Shown here in pieces: positions 48,812 through 59,915 of a stretch of DNA of 64,000 bases. Within the stretch, counting starts at the first letter, position 1. The number at the start of each line of letters is the position of its first letter. The notes under the pieces are model-generated. The model ran no database searches and was not told the origin of the DNA. It worked only from the letters and a program-made list of their open reading frames with translations. Source of the stretch: Polytrichum commune (lineage: Eukaryota; Streptophyta; Polytrichopsida; Polytrichales; Polytrichaceae); assembly GCA_950295325.1 (NCBI GenBank), contig OX485805.1, positions 12,806,501 through 12,870,500 on the forward strand, written 5' to 3'. A program made the translations under genes and the position numbers.

Positions 48812-49143
48812 CACTAGTAGAAAACTATGCAAAAAAACCGTAGTTGTTTTTCCATTGCGGTTCTTTGGACCACCCTGCTCTGCAGTCGTTAAACAACTGC
48901 AGATTTGTTTGTCTGGTTTACCAGTTGAATATTTGAAAATTTGGGGGCTTGTAATATACCGTTGAACTGGTCTTGAAAATACCTTTCCAAAAATATATTA
49001 CATGTCCCAAAAATAGTAAAAATATAGTCAAAAAATAAGAAAGAAAAATATGCAGTCATTTAGCAATTGCAGAGCAGGGTGGTCAAAAGAACCGCAATGG
49101 AAAAAATGACTGCGATTCTTTTTCGCATGGTTTTCTACTAGTG
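48812..49143. mobile_element. CACTA-type MITE, copy 2
   Basis: 332 bp. Ends CACTAGTAGAAAACTATGC and GCATGGTTTTCTACTAGTG, flanked by TTT (48809-48811 and 49144-49146). Subterminal 'ttccattgcggttcttt' and its inverse 'aaagaaccgcaatggaa' extend the inverted repeat. Confidence 0.92.
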
Positions 49144-49146
49144 TTT

Positions 49147-50295
49147 GTCACCTCCGAGGTTTAGGGGCAACATATAATGAACATGTTTTTTGTTGACCCC
49201 TACGTGCAAATGATTCCCAATTGATATGAAGATTTGCATGACATTTCAAATGCAACATATTATCCTAAACATCTATTGTTGTAATTTTTAGTTGGACATG
49301 TGTTGGTAGGTGTAAATCCATGTGGAAGGTGCGCAATTGTGGCACCGTTGCCTCAAATTGCAAAACCTCCCCAACAATCATAAGATTATAATGGTTTCAA
49401 AATTTGTGAGTTGATTCAAGTAGGTATATTGTCCCTCTTTTGAACGAGGGTCACATTTTGTCATTTGGAGATGATTTGAGTGGAGGTTTGATCAAACAAA
49501 ACTACCCTTGATTTAATTTCTAAACTGTTGCCCCTCAAGACCACTCTTGGCATTCCTATTATAAATCTCCTGCACAGTAAAACTTCAACATTTCAAAGTT
49601 TGACCGTGAGTAGTCACCTCTAGCCTGCAAACATGTGTATGGTTGAATTTTTCAAAAAAGCTTTAGATCGTCAGCTAGGGTTGTTGAAATTGAGGTCACA
49701 TTCTTTGGGCAGATTTGACAGAAATTGGGTGTGGGAAGCTAGGGGTTAACAATGTCACAGTCGTATCACAGAGGTAAATTTCAAAGTTCAAAGCTTGGTT
49801 GACAAAATTTGCATCATTATGTCGAGGTTGTCAATATTGTCGGATTACAGGTGCAAGTGGACGTGAAGTAAGTAGGTCGCTACTTGCGTAGGTTTTGTGT
49901 CAGCTCGCAAGTTACATCCAAAAAGTGCAAAGTGGATTTAGCACATCCACTACAAGTGGGGTTCTAAAAATTGTCACGAGTGATTCGTCGATAGCTGGTT
50001 CCGACGGAATTAGATCGGGCATTGACTTAGTAGATACTCAGAATCATTGGGTTCTTGTGGATAATTTAACATCTGATGACATTATATGAGTCTCTTCGTG
50101 TTTCACTTGTTTCAACTCACAACATTCTAACTCAGCAGATGGAGTGAAGGCACTCAGTTTCAGATCATTGCAAAGTTGCTGAGTCTGTGGATCCAAGTAA
50201 CTCTTGACCTGGTGAAGGCTGGTGTGTTTCTTGGTTTGGAGCACGAGGCTGAAACTTGGAGGTGAATTCGCTGTGAGAGGATATATATTAGAATC
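49147..50295 (+). promoter_or_regulatory. Upstream region of the pathogen-related gene
   Basis: No other gene was seen. W-box cores TTGACC/TTGACT occur at 49600, 50022 and 50204, the type of site bound by WRKY factors at defence genes. 'atatatatta' (50281-50290) is only 6 nt before the ATG, too close to be the TATA box of a transcript carrying that ATG. Confidence 0.4.
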
Positions 50296-52955
50296 ATGGC
50301 ACATGTTAACCCTGCCGAAGAAGTTGAGGGAGGCTTGAAGGATCTGAGTTTGAATGGAGGTGATCCCTACAGAGAGCATTTGGTTGGAGATGCTGAGGCT
50401 AAAACAGCTTGGAGGCATGGGGGTCCTCCCGCCTACGATGTTGTCAATGCTTTGTTCGAGAGCGGACGAACTAAGGTAATATTGTTGACTCAAGTTCTTT
50501 CATGACAACTCTCATTTTGTGTATGTTATGTTGTCGTTGATGTTGTTGTTGTGAAGTTTTAATTTTTAATTATTTTAAAAATTTGCTGGTGGTCCTTGAC
50601 TGAAAGTTTGCAGTTTTGAGTTTTTGGGTCGTCTTTCTGCTGTAGGGTCGTCTTGCAAGGGCTACGAAGTTGTAGCGGCTGAGGTTGCTTCTCTCTTTCT
50701 ATGTGCTTTATATGTAATGAACTGTGTAGTAGCCGACACAGATAAGTAGGAGGTTTCAGATCCAAAAATGATAATTTGAAATTGAGTTTCAGATCTGGAG
50801 GGGCCCCAGAACTCCGGTTCCTACTTACTCAATTGCTTGGGACTAAGTTAGGTGCCCTTACAGAGGTCTATAGAGTTTGACAAATGGTGAATGGAGATAA
50901 AATCAATCCCTGACATTTGACTGGTGGTCGAAGGCCTCAAGTACTGCATTCTACACTCTGTTAAATGCAGTCTGCCAAACATGTGACCCACAGAGGTTAA
51001 CTCACATCTCATTTGTGTTTGGGCTACGTAGTCATAACAGCACAGTATGTAGTTGAGTTCATTACGAATGCAGTTTGGCAGCGGGCTTTATCGTGTGGAT
51101 GATGGCAGGGATGAGCTTGCCTTTGCATGAATGCAGAGTCTGATAGTTCATGCAGTCGTGACAGAAGTCCAATAACTTGCAAAAGAATTAGGCAATTCTG
51201 TGCAAACTCAGTGGGTGCTGATCAACGTGTATTAAAATTGTGCAGGTGTGGCCCAAAGGATCCCTGGAGGAAATAGTCCAGAATCTGGTGAAAACATGGG
51301 AGATGGAGTTGTCACATAAAACAAAAGTGAGCGATTTCAAGACTATCGACCACGAAAAGTTCACAATCGCTGTAAATGGTGAGCCACAGCCGGCTATTTT
51401 GATCGGATCCTCTCATTACGGATCCATTGGTGGAATCCATTAATGGATCAAAAGTGAAATCAGAGGAATGTAATGCATGGACTATATTTATGTACGTAGT
51501 TGTTGAGTCCTCGTATTACAATAAGGTCCGAAGTTTTGCTCTCAATTAAGAGGTACACTCGGTTTCATAGTTATGTTTGTCTTGGACCCTAATGCGAACT
51601 CACTCTTAGTTCTTCTAGTTGGGAATTATTATTGCATTGGATTAATTAGGAATCTGTAATTGCAGCTTTCAACATAGTGTCAAGCTTGGGTCCAATCTTG
51701 AGACTAGAAGTACATTACGGGGAGTTTCGGATCTGGACCCAAAACATACATGTACTAACTGATTATTGGGGAAATTGTAGGAGGGCCCAAACTCTCTGCT
51801 GCTGAGACCTTGCAAGTGGGTAGCTACAATGCGTTGATGGCGGGCGACCAGTACAAAAACTACCTAGCGTCCAAGGAGACGTTCGAATCCTCCCACGAGA
51901 TTTTCCGCACTGTTTTTCCGGGCGGATTTGCATGGGAAGTTTTGGAGGTTTACTCGGGTCCCCCGAAGGTGGTCTTCAAGTACCGTCATTGGGGGGTCGT
52001 GGAAGGCCCGTATAAGGGCCACTCCCCCACTGGGGCCATCGCCGAATCAATCGGCATCTGCATTGCTGAGGTGAACACAGAATGAAAATAACCTCACATT
52101 TGTTCGATGATCTCATCGGTAGAGGATTTTGACGCATCTCAGCATGGAATATCCAGACACGGTCTTATTATACTAAAAATGAATTTCTCGAAGTGTTGGA
52201 TTGAAGGTTTGCTTGAAACCCACTCTCTTGGGACCGTTTTCATGTTCAAAACATGTTCCTCAAGTCTATAAAGTATTTATCAAATAACCAGTCTATTAGT
52301 TGTACCTGGTCTAAAGCAACTCATAGACTTGAGGATCACCGGTCTATAATTATCTATCAAATAACCTGATAAAAATCAGTATTCTTATATTTCCTCAAAC
52401 TTGATTAGATCTTGGTGGTATTTAAGAGAGGGTTTTAATGCATCTTAGTGCATACAAATTTCGGTCACATGAAGAATTTCGGATAACTGCGTGTTCGCCT
52501 TTCCAACGGATGAGTTTACGTAAACACCATGAAATTCTGGCCAAGGTGAAAGGTCTGAGGTGGTACTGACTTTGTAGAATATAAACTGTAGATCCACCAG
52601 AAACCTGCCATTAATATTTCTACTTACACGTATGTGAGGAAGAGGGAGGTTTTGAGTCACGGAAGTTTTCACGTTAGTCTACTTGCTTGGAGTACAAGAA
52701 ACTTGGAAACGGTCCAACATGTTACAGTATAATAAATGCACATACATCTATTCTGTGCCCGCATGCATCCACTGACTGACCTGTATTTTGTTCCGGTGTC
52801 AGGTGGACGAGAATTTGAAGATTTTGGGGCTGGAGGTGTTTTATGACCCCACCGCGTTCCTCGCTGGCCTTACCAAAGGATCCAAGGCAGAGGGTTACAC
52901 CTACCAGAAAGGTATCGAAGGGTGTCCCTATATGAGCCAGCAACAATCTCAGTAA
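50296..52955 (+). CDS. Pathogen-related protein (barley PRp-type, SnoaL-like), four exons
   Basis: Exons 50296-50475, 51246-51378, 51781-52070 and 52803-52955 join with GT-AG introns of 770, 402 and 732 bp into 251 codons plus stop, the usual size for plant 'pathogen-related protein'. Family landmarks in order: WRHGGPPAYDVVNALFESGR, TKVWPKGSLEEIVQNLVKTW, the loop at exon 2/3 where other members have LSAAE-like sequence, VYSGPPKVVFKYRHWG, then EGPYKGHSPTG and LAGLTKG. The fold is SnoaL-like (NTF2 type). No enzymatic activity is established for the family, and the name comes from induction by pathogens in barley. There is no signal peptide, so it is probably cytosolic. The Gln-rich tail (MSQQQSQ) extends past the usual end. 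The gene is intact, with phase-consistent splicing. Confidence 0.92.
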
Positions 52956-54056
52956 CAGAAGGACATCGTTACAGATTCAGCTTAAGTTCTTTTATTGTGT
53001 AGTTACCGACGTGAAGTTTCTTCAATATGTGATCTGGAATGAATAGATTCTTCAACAAAATGATACTGGTACAAAAGCTTGACTTGTTCATGGGAGTGAA
53101 ATTTTTGTTTACTTTTGGGTCAGGTGCAAAGGAGCTTCAATAGTTACAAAATTACAGCGTTCTTAGTTTTACGCTCATAAATAATGAAATATGCTACACT
53201 GTTATGGGCGCTATTCGGTTGACCTCGCTTATTTGTTTACTTTTTACCCATGCAAATTACCTTGGGTCAAATTCATATCGTAAAAATGTATAACTTTGTT
53301 TATTCATCCATGCAGCAACCATGGTAAACAAGTATTCAAAGGATTTAGTTACTGTGGTGAATTTAATTACCCAAAATAGTGTGGAATGGCCATAAATTTG
53401 CGTGAGGCAACCTACTTGCACGTAGTAGTGCACATCTTGGAATATTCTGTCTACTTTTACACTTAGAAAACCTGCAAAAAAATAATGCTGGTAAAGAAGC
53501 CTGCTTGAACCATTCCATAATTTTAATTGTGAAAATATTCTTTGATTACTTACCTTCGGCTCTCTACGCACAAAGCGCTAACTAACAATGACATAATTAT
53601 CTAAAAGTCTTGAACCATTTGGCTACGTTTCTTTTCACAGAGCAACAGATAGACTGGTCTGTTCGGTTTATATTCTCAGTGTGAAATTTAAGTGATGGTC
53701 AAATTTAAGAGTGTTCAATCGACTAATTCTGCAGACAACTTCGACTGGAGTTTATGTAATGCTGCATGTTCGCACAGTGCAGTATTAGCAAATACCACTA
53801 GCCGTTATGAGGATGGCCTCCTCCGAAACTACATTCTTGGCAGGACTTTAGTAGCAAGCTGGGATAAGTTAGTGCTTGGTGGGGGGAGAGGTTCAGCAAT
53901 TCGACTGAGCTAGGATCAACCTCTTAATCTGCGCAGAAGAGGATCCAATTGGGTTTAGGGTGACCCAGCACACAATGTGGCGTTTGAAGGGGTTCTCAAA
54001 GAACGAGGAGGCATTTGATTTTGGAGGTAAGAACTACCTGTTGGGAGTTCAATCTA
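52956..54056. other. Downstream flank of the pathogen-related gene
   Basis: No gene was recognised. The open frame at 53692-53913 matches no family I know. Confidence 0.45.
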
Positions 54057-54286
54057 CTGTCCCGGGAGATTTAGGGTGTAGATTATCGGTCCATATCATA
54101 GTACTGTCTCCAAGTCCAATCGGTCACATGTTTACTTCTTTCGGTTTGTCTTTATTCAATTGGGCTATATTCTCTATATTCCTCAAACGATGTATAATTT
54201 TCCTGAAGTCTTGAACTTCAACTGGTTATTTCTCAAACTCAACCGGTTCATTTGTAGCTAGTAGCCGGATCTCCCTGATCATTGCC
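54057..54286. mobile_element. hAT-type MITE, copy 5
   Basis: Flanked by TCAATCTA (54049-54056) and TCAATCTG (54287-54294), an 8-bp duplication with one difference. Internal blocks 'tcctgaagtcttgaacttca' and 'ttatttctcaaactcaaccg' match the 27.4-kb copy. A further fragment lies at about 55360-55410. Confidence 0.7.
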
Positions 54287-54632
54287 TCAATCTGACGCTT
54301 GTAGATACAAGAGTGGTTACCGCAGGGACCCAGGGTACCTGAGCAGGTCGACTCCAAGCATTTCGTGAATCTCTAATCTCCTAATGGTCTAATTAACAGT
54401 GCAGAAGTCCACAATTGAGCTGCGCTACGGGCTCTCTCCCAGCCTGTGGAAGTGATGAATCCTAACCAATGCACATCTGAGATTGGAATCTCGTGTCCTT
54501 CATGTGATTATTAGCAGCAAATTCCAGAGATATATGCTAGGTTATCTCATTCTTGTGCAATCTGCGACAAGCAAGGCCTACTACACAGACAGATAAAACT
54601 TCAAGATACATAACAGTGCTCTAGCTTAATCA

Positions 54633-54665
54633 CAAGGATCCCCGGAGGCCTTCCCCACATGGGAA
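54633..54665. repeat. Left partner of an inverted pair bracketing 54.6-59.7 kb
   Basis: 'aaggatccccggaggccttc' followed by 'cccacatggg' is inverted at 59711-59742 ('ccatgtggggaaggcctccg', then 'ggtttcctt'). The flanking DNA here is also rich in short self-complementary 'ccccac/gtgggg' blocks. Confidence 0.7.
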
Positions 54666-56112
54666 ATGTGGGGAATGTGGCCTGTTCCCCATGTGGATTG
54701 GAGCCTCCAAGTGGGCTTTCAATTCCCCACTTGGAGAAGCCCCCACTTCCACGTTTTCATCCTAAGGTAGGGAAATTCGTCCCATATTAACGACTTTGAA
54801 GATGTTCATGCCGATTTCGTCCATGAAAATGGAGGAATATTTTAGTCTTATTTTTACAATTTTGCAATCTGGCATGTTTCGCCTAAAATAAGGGCTTCTC
54901 TTCACAGCAGAAAACGCACAGGAGCAAAGGATTAGGATTTCGTTTGCGTGGGACCCAAGGCTTAGATGCAGTGGTGATTTTTCACAAGGTCCCTAACATG
55001 TCCAGGGACATGTTCATTAAAAAAAAACATTTCCAATGGACGGGTTCTTAGAAAATGAACCAGTTTTTGGACGTGTCAAATTCACTTTGGACGGGTTCTA
55101 AAAGTAACAATTTGTTTGATAATTTTTTCTGAAAAAATAAATGATACAAATATCAGTTACATTATGTCATACATGACATATGAATATAAGCATAATGCAA
55201 TCAAACCACTAGTACCCAATCAAAATATCAATCTTGAAGTGCTTGATTCACCTGCATACATTAATTCATAAACCACAAAATTTAGAATGGGGTGTACTAG
55301 AAAGATGCGAATCGATAGCAAAAGTCAGATAACTGATGAACATTGAAGATATAATTTGTCAAAATCCTATTGTTTCCAAGTGCAACCAGTCACATGTCGA
55401 CATCTTTCGGTTTTTTATTTTATTTTATTTTATTCTAATTTTTTACTAACATTGTCAGAGACTTATTTATACCTCTTGCGGGACGGGTATTTTCATTTTC
55501 AAACCGGTTTTGGAACGGGTTTTTTTTTCTTTAACCTTTCCATGGACAAGTTGGTTTAGAAATTGCCAGTTTTGGAACGGGTTGCAATTTTTTTTGCCTT
55601 TCAATTCAAGGTTTTCGGATGTGGATGGGCAAAAACTTTGTGAAAAATCAGCCCTGCTTAGATGGCTTCTATCGGGTGGTAGATTCCACCCTGTAATCGG
55701 CCTCGGGAGCTGCGAGATTGTAGATTCCAGGGTCGTAGTTGCTCGGGATGCACACCGCCGCATGGTTCTAGATGTGTTCTGATGTGCCTGAGCTGAGGCG
55801 GAGGGAGTGTTGCAGAGAGCCGGGGGTTTGGCGTCCGTGTTTTTTCTTTGTGTTGTTGGATTGGTTGCGGCTATGGGAGATTATTCCATTATGTCGATGA
55901 GGCGGCAGGGAGTTTCGGAGAAGGCGGAATGCGAAACGGCATGCCCTTTGTTTGCTGCTACAAAGATCGATGACGAAATTGATAGCTCGAAGTCTTTCGG
56001 CCTACCAAACCTTGGGCATTCGATGACCAGACCCTAAATCGATCCTCCCTGCGTTCATCACAACCCCTGACATTAACAGACGCCCTGGGAAGCTTGTCCT
56101 CACTTTTCACCT
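54666..56112 (+). promoter_or_regulatory. Upstream region of the Tat-SF1-like gene
   Basis: About 55600-56112 is GC-richer and probably leader. An upstream ATG at 55873 opens a short frame of 55 codons ending TAA at 56035-56037, in the same frame as the main ATG but cut off by that stop. It may be a regulatory uORF or lie outside the transcript. Confidence 0.35.
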
Positions 56113-56418
56113 ATGACTGAGAGCATTGGTGGCCAGGCCTCAACAACCGATGTTGATGACGATTACTTGAGATGGCAAGAGGAGATCCGACTCGCAGAGG
56201 AAGAGGCTGAGGCATTGAAAGCGGGTAGGACGCATCGCGATCACAAGGATTTTCGAAAGCATGTTGAGTTTGCTGAAGAGCCAATTGAGCCTGCTCCTGC
56301 CGTTGAAGCTGAAGACGAGGAGAGGCCAGCTAATCCTCCTGAAGGCGAACAAGAATTCACTGATGATGACGGGACTCTGTACAAGTGGGACCATGGTCTT
56401 AAAGCTTGGGTGCCTCAG
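56113..56418 (+). CDS. Tat-SF1/Cus2-type splicing factor homologue, first coding exon (partial)
   Basis: 102 codons ending at a GTAAGT donor (56419). The acidic N-terminus (VDDDYLRWQEEIRLAEEEAE) and the OCRE-like block EFTDDDGTLYKWDHGLKAWV then PQ are hallmarks of HTATSF1/Cus2 homologues, which help U2 snRNP assembly in the nucleus through RRM domains. The RRM exons are not found in the remaining 7.6 kb on this strand. Either the first intron is long and exons lie beyond the window, or this is a broken copy. The ATG is chosen because an in-frame stop lies at 56035-56037 and the reading is open from there. The downstream interval carries a phosphatase pseudogene and a MITE cluster. Confidence 0.8.
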
Positions 56419-57183
56419 GTAAGTTGAAAGCATTCTTGCATACCTCTTTCCGTAACTTCTTGTCTTATTATCAGGGTTTTACGAAGAAGTTTCAAAATAG
56501 GATATGTTGTTGCAGGGATTATTAGAAACAAAGTCATATTCCTTCAAACATCGATGATTTGAAGTTACCATGTCCACCCCAGTGTCCCTTGCAACTTAAT
56601 TTCGGATTGCTTGCATTTGTGTGTCAACAGAGGAGTCTCCAGGAGCTGGGTCACTTGTATGGCGTCAAGGCAGATGTGTATGCTATGCAGTAACATCGGC
56701 ATGCCATTGGCCTGGAAGATGTGAGTGAGAAATGCTTTAGCGGGGCCAACATTGAAATTGTCCTCATGGATGATGGTCTGAAGATGGACAAAATGATGGG
56801 CATTGGGTGGCACGGAGGCCGTAATGTTTAAGCTACTCGATCAGGAATCACCAGGTGCGACTAAACCACATGCGCCTCTGTTCCCCAGAGTTGCAGTTTT
56901 TCTTTTTTGAAATCGAAAGCTCATACAATCACTGGACAAAGAATTAAGCAACCTGAGGTGGTCATCAGCTGGGTAATCAGAGAAGACAACAGTAGGAGAC
57001 AGGTGGAGGGCTGACACATAATTTGACTTGCATTTGTGAGTCAATTGACCTTTTTAGATTTGATAACTCATATTGACACAAATGGTGCTCGCGTGAAATT
57101 GAAATGTAAGCCATACATCTGTTGCTACTTGCGAGATCTTGGGGGATTTGAGCATTACAGGAACTCCATGTTTGTTGTGTGTA

Positions 57184-58192
57184 GATTTCGTTGTCTTTCT
57201 GGGGGATGTGATGACGGCAAACAATTCGCCCAACCACGATGCTACCAAGCATTGGCAGCATGGTCTTGCGCGGATGGTGGATCGGATGATTCCATGGGCA
57301 TCGTTGTTCAGAAACCATGACGACGCAGCATTTGAGCCGTCTTTATCATCTCAGGCATGACCCTGACCCATTTACTTTCCTCGCCTTCACTCATTCCTAC
57401 ACTGTGTCCTGCAGCATCATTCATTCTTGAAAGATACATCAAAGGGTCATAGTTGCACTACTTCTATAGAAAGTCCCTTCTAATTCAGGGTTTTAGCTGT
57501 TTCAGCAATGATGATGGCTTGTATGCTTGTGTTTTGTGCATTGACATTTCCAAATTTTCTGATAGAAGAAGCGGAATTTTCTGATAGAAGAATTTTGTGT
57601 CTGTGTCTCGCACACAAAAGAGAGGCAAACACCTAAAACCTTGTGATTTTACATACTTCTATATAAATTCTGTTTTTCAGAGGTTAAGTTATTTCAAGAA
57701 ATAATGATGGGGTGTATGGTTGTATTTTGTGCATTGGCATCATACACCTCCAAGTTTTCGGTTGCAATTTGCGGATGATTGCGTTTGTTTTTGTGTCTCA
57801 ATCGCAGAAGAGAGGCCGAACGTCTGAAACTGTGTGATTGTGGATGCTTCTATAAAGATTCCGTTCTTGAGGGTTTTAGGTGTTTCAGAAACGACCTTGA
57901 CCTATATGGTCTATTTTTGTGCGTTGCCACAGGGAATAAAATTTGAGGAGGATGGAGTTGATGGAGTTCGACTTGAGTTTGCCCAACTCGGCCTCTCGCC
58001 CAAGGCCACAATCATTGTGGCCGAGCGTCTCCAACTATGCCATCCCCGTAGCTGCTTCCTCCTCCTCGGAAAGTGACAAGCCAGCTGCCATCATGTACTT
58101 CCTGGACTTGGGTGGTAGATCAATGCCCAGCTCATCTCTGGGAAACAAGCTTTGTGGTTCACTGCAACAGCTTCGGAGATCAATCCTCATGT
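57184..58192 (+). pseudogene. Purple acid phosphatase 16-like gene remnant
   Basis: Two exon-like segments match plant PAP16-type metallophosphatases. The first (57184-57358) reads DFVVFLGDVMTANN, then RMIPWASLFRNHDDAAFE, after an acceptor AG at 57183-57184. The second (about 57948-58192) reads RMELMEFDLSLPN, then SLWPSVSNYAIPVA, AAIMYFLDLGG and, in a shifted frame, INAQLISGKQALWFTATASE. Damage: the metal-binding GNHD motif is RNHD, the first segment runs into TGA at 57356-57358 without a clear donor, and one base is lost near 58118. The N-terminal DxH exon and the C-terminal GHxH exons are absent. Same strand as the Tat-SF1-like exon. Confidence 0.75.
57499..57932 (+). repeat. About 191-bp tandem repeat between the phosphatase remnants
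   Basis: 'gtttcag/atttcaa...atgatgg...tgtattttgtgcattggca' starts at 57499, 57691 and 57882. The third unit ends in the 'ccacag' that precedes the second phosphatase segment, so the array may be duplicated intron/acceptor DNA. Confidence 0.7.
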
Positions 58193-58199
58193 AAGGTGA

Positions 58200-59400
58200 G
58201 GAAGGACCAAAGAAAAATCTCTTATAAGTTAAGGTAAACGTGTCTTAAATGTTGACTTAGCAGTTTGCCATGATTCTCAACTTGGATTTCAGAGATAGGT
58301 TTTTTCTTCGATCTGCAAAAGTGATGTCAGAATTTAGCGACAGTCTGGAAATTTCTGAGCTTCCTGTTGCGGCTATAATTTTTCAGGGTCAAAAGAGTCG
58401 GAGCCATAAAACAACCAAGTGCCCCCCCCCCCCCCTCCCAGGCCCATGCTGACCATTGAACCTCATTTTGAGCATTCAGTCCAATCTCTATTGAACACAT
58501 GGTGCCATTTTTGTGTCCTTTCTTAGTTCCAACTCTAACCAGGCACCACATAAATAGAGACGTCCGATTGAGAAAAAAATCCGAATTAGGCAAGTTTACG
58601 TTAGGCAACATTATTGGCCCCCATTAATATACTGGGTGTATATTGGGTTCTGCGTACTGAGACTGCTGCCGAAGCAGTACTAAGTCAACCTGTAGTAAGC
58701 ACTGCAACCAATTGACAAAAGAACATGGTCCATGAAACTCTTATGAAACTTTTTGTGGATGTTTTGCGCATGTTTTGACTGTTTTCGATACATGCACAGC
58801 TGCATTCACAACCTTATATGTCAACCTTATGTAAGTTGCAATATTTGTGTATACATGTGTCCATCTCAACAGTTTTGGTATGTGTTTGAACTGTTTTGTG
58901 TATGTTTCTGTGTATCACTCGAAGGAATTTACAGGCAGATCTGTTCTTGTATGTATCTTGCTAACCTGCTCAGTTGTGTTGATCTATTTATATTTTCAAC
59001 AATTGTTGTGCATGTTTTTGTGCATCGTTTGAAGGAATTTGCAAGCAGATCTGTTCTGTATGGAGATTAGTAGTCTGCTAACTTGCCTGGTCTCGGTTAA
59101 TTCCTGACAGGGACAAGGTGAACTTGCAACGTGGACACTGGAGGGTTTTGGCCACCGATTTGTCCACTCTAGAGTCATATCCTTCACAAAAACCCATGGC
59201 ACTTCTGCATTAGGCAGACCCCAAAACCTGGTCCTCAAAGTGGGATTGGCAGCTCAAAAGATGCCATAGGTCCAGAGGCTGTTCCAGCACCAGTACTAGT
59301 GGAGGTTAATGCCCAAGAGCTGGTTGTTGTTATACTGATCTATTGAAGTATAGATAGAGTGGCTTCTTAAATTGTTGGAGACTGTTAGAACTGGCCGAGG
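58200..59400. other. Gene-free DNA with C14 run and a short duplication
   Basis: C14 at 58422-58435. Two diverged copies of a roughly 120-bp block ('gaaggaatttacaggcagat' near 58921 and 'gaaggaatttgcaagcagat' near 59032). No phosphatase C-terminal exon was found. Confidence 0.45.
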
Positions 59401-59710
59401 CGAATGCTTTGCATTCGAATCTTGTATTCGATATTCAAAATTATAAAAAATCATTTTTCTTAGCCACGATATGTTGGCAAGAATGAAAAGTGGTGCACAT
59501 CGTAGCGAACTCTATGGTTGAAAACCATCTACATGTGAAGGATGAAATGTTGTTAACATCATCCTTGGCATAACGGATGCAGGCCATCTCCAAAATCCCG
59601 GAAATCCGACTTTTCTCACAATTATTTTCATGTGGGGAACTTCCCCTTTTGGCCATTTTTGCATTTCCCTACATGAACCCCCCTTCTCACATGGGAAACC
59701 ACCCCATTGT

Positions 59711-59742
59711 TCCATGTGGGGAAGGCCTCCGGGTTTCCTTGT
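59711..59742. repeat. Right partner of the inverted pair bracketing 54.6-59.7 kb
   Basis: Inverse of 54633-54665 over about 30 bp with few mismatches. Confidence 0.7.
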
Positions 59743-59915
59743 ATATATAGGTGGGCATATTCACACTTCTATGTCAAATTTGGAGTTCCAGGACTAGAAT
59801 TGTGGCGTATAACTTTCCACAGGTAGTTGTCGCAGGTGGCTCCGAATGATGCAAGTGGCGGCACTACAACAGCAATGCTTGCTCTTTAGGAAAGGTTGTT
59901 AGATAATGACTCTAA

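Noticed and set aside
56565-56813. 82-codon minus-strand frame resembling a plausible protein
   Set aside because: No family recognised. It lies in what should be an intron or intergenic region, and the opposite strand is equally open in part.
59110-59275. Plus-strand frame after an AG acceptor reading ATWTLEGFGHRFVHSR
   Set aside because: Short, no match to phosphatase or Tat-SF1 exons, and no donor that keeps a consistent phase.
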